From VGOB01 sp034435315 (GTDB taxonomy: Bacteria; Chloroflexota; Anaerolineae; UBA4142), in contig DAOTYB010000205.1 in NCBI GenBank assembly GCA_034435315.1, positions 1 to 12,078 of the forward strand: a stretch of 12,078 bases of DNA, read 5' to 3'. This document shows, piece after piece, positions 11,898-12,078 of this stretch. A model generated the notes under the pieces. It saw only the letters and a list, made by a program, of their open reading frames with translations. It was not told where the DNA came from and searched no databases. How positions within the stretch are numbered: the stretch's first letter is position 1; every line of letters begins with the position of its first letter. The position numbers and the translations under genes were made by a program.

Positions 11898-12078
11898 GTA
11901 ACCGTTCAGGTGGGTTAGGAGTTGGGCAATAGCGATGGCGGCTGGGCACCGCACACGGCTGCCGCACACGCCTCCGTCAGATAGTCCAACACATCACGTT
12001 GCTGTTGGCGCAATGTGGTGACCGCCGTCAAGATGCGCTGGACAAACACACTCCCCGCGGCACTCTGCGTACCAAAAC
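11898..12078 (-). mobile_element. IS66-type insertion sequence, one end
   Basis: The transposase 3' end plus about 17 bases to a candidate terminal sequence GTAACCGTTCAGG (11898-11910), which probably marks the element's right end. The other end lies outside the window, so the inverted repeat and target duplication cannot be checked. Confidence 0.5.
11915..12078 (-). CDS. IS66-family transposase, C-terminal fragment (cut by window edge)
   Basis: The last 53 codons of a frame entering from beyond 12078, ending in TAA (11917-11915). The sequence FGTQSAAGSVFVQRILTAV, TTLRQQQRDVLDYLTEAC and PPSLLPNS is typical of the C-terminus of IS66-type DDE transposases, which catalyse IS transposition. The catalytic core lies outside the window, so whether the gene is intact is unknown. 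Recognition is from recalled family sequence and not from a search. Confidence 0.72.
   Translation of the reverse strand, partial: FGTQSAAGSVFVQRILTAVTTLRQQQRDVLDYLTEACAAAVCGAQPPSLLPNS

Overview
The window reads as a high-GC bacterial chromosome segment, rich in CGCGCG strings and dense with short palindromic and tandem repeats that occur both between and inside genes. The repeat style, the MurE variant and the TIR/NB-ARC/TPR gene together suggest a Chloroflexota (Anaerolineae-like) genome. This is inference; no taxonomic marker gene is present.

Layout. Positions 1-178 hold dispersed palindromes. Two overlapping plus-strand genes (179-829 and 826-1461) encode paralogous deoxynucleoside kinases, probably the two subunits of a dAK/dGK-type salvage enzyme. 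A repeat-filled spacer follows (1462-1882). On the minus strand, 4069 to 1883 is the wreck of a TIR-NB-ARC-TPR gene, a STAND/NLR-like protein of the kind linked to antiphage immunity. It carries an in-frame TAG after codon 32, a 230-bp composite repeat insertion, at least three smaller in-frame repeat insertions, and a frameshift at a CG run. A divergent promoter region (about 4182-4257) then leads into a MurE-type peptidoglycan ligase (4323-5939). Two low-complexity repeat tracts lie inside its reading frame without breaking it.

The rest of the window is one minus-strand cluster that probably forms an operon, transcribed from 11809 down to 5926. Its genes are a Methyltransf_2-type methyltransferase, a large hybrid histidine kinase (2 TM, 2 PAS, HisKA, HATPase, REC, REC, HPt), a REC-GGDEF diguanylate cyclase starting in the stop codon of the kinase (ATGA), and a conserved protein of unknown function whose end overlaps murE convergently. 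Kinase and cyclase make a plausible complete phosphorelay: H389, a REC Asp, H967 of the HPt, then D51 of the cyclase, giving c-di-GMP output. The window ends in the 3' part of an IS66-type transposase (minus strand, cut by the window edge).

The most unusual theme is the repeats. The same short families (GACGAAGGAC-type arrays, GGGGCGAAA palindromes, GACGCTCC palindromes, CATTGCGAG-bounded elements, TCACGCC heptamers) appear in 5' leaders, in gene ends and as in-frame peptide insertions. A cell-wall gene absorbed them intact, while a defence gene was destroyed. I saw no CRISPR array, tRNA or rRNA.
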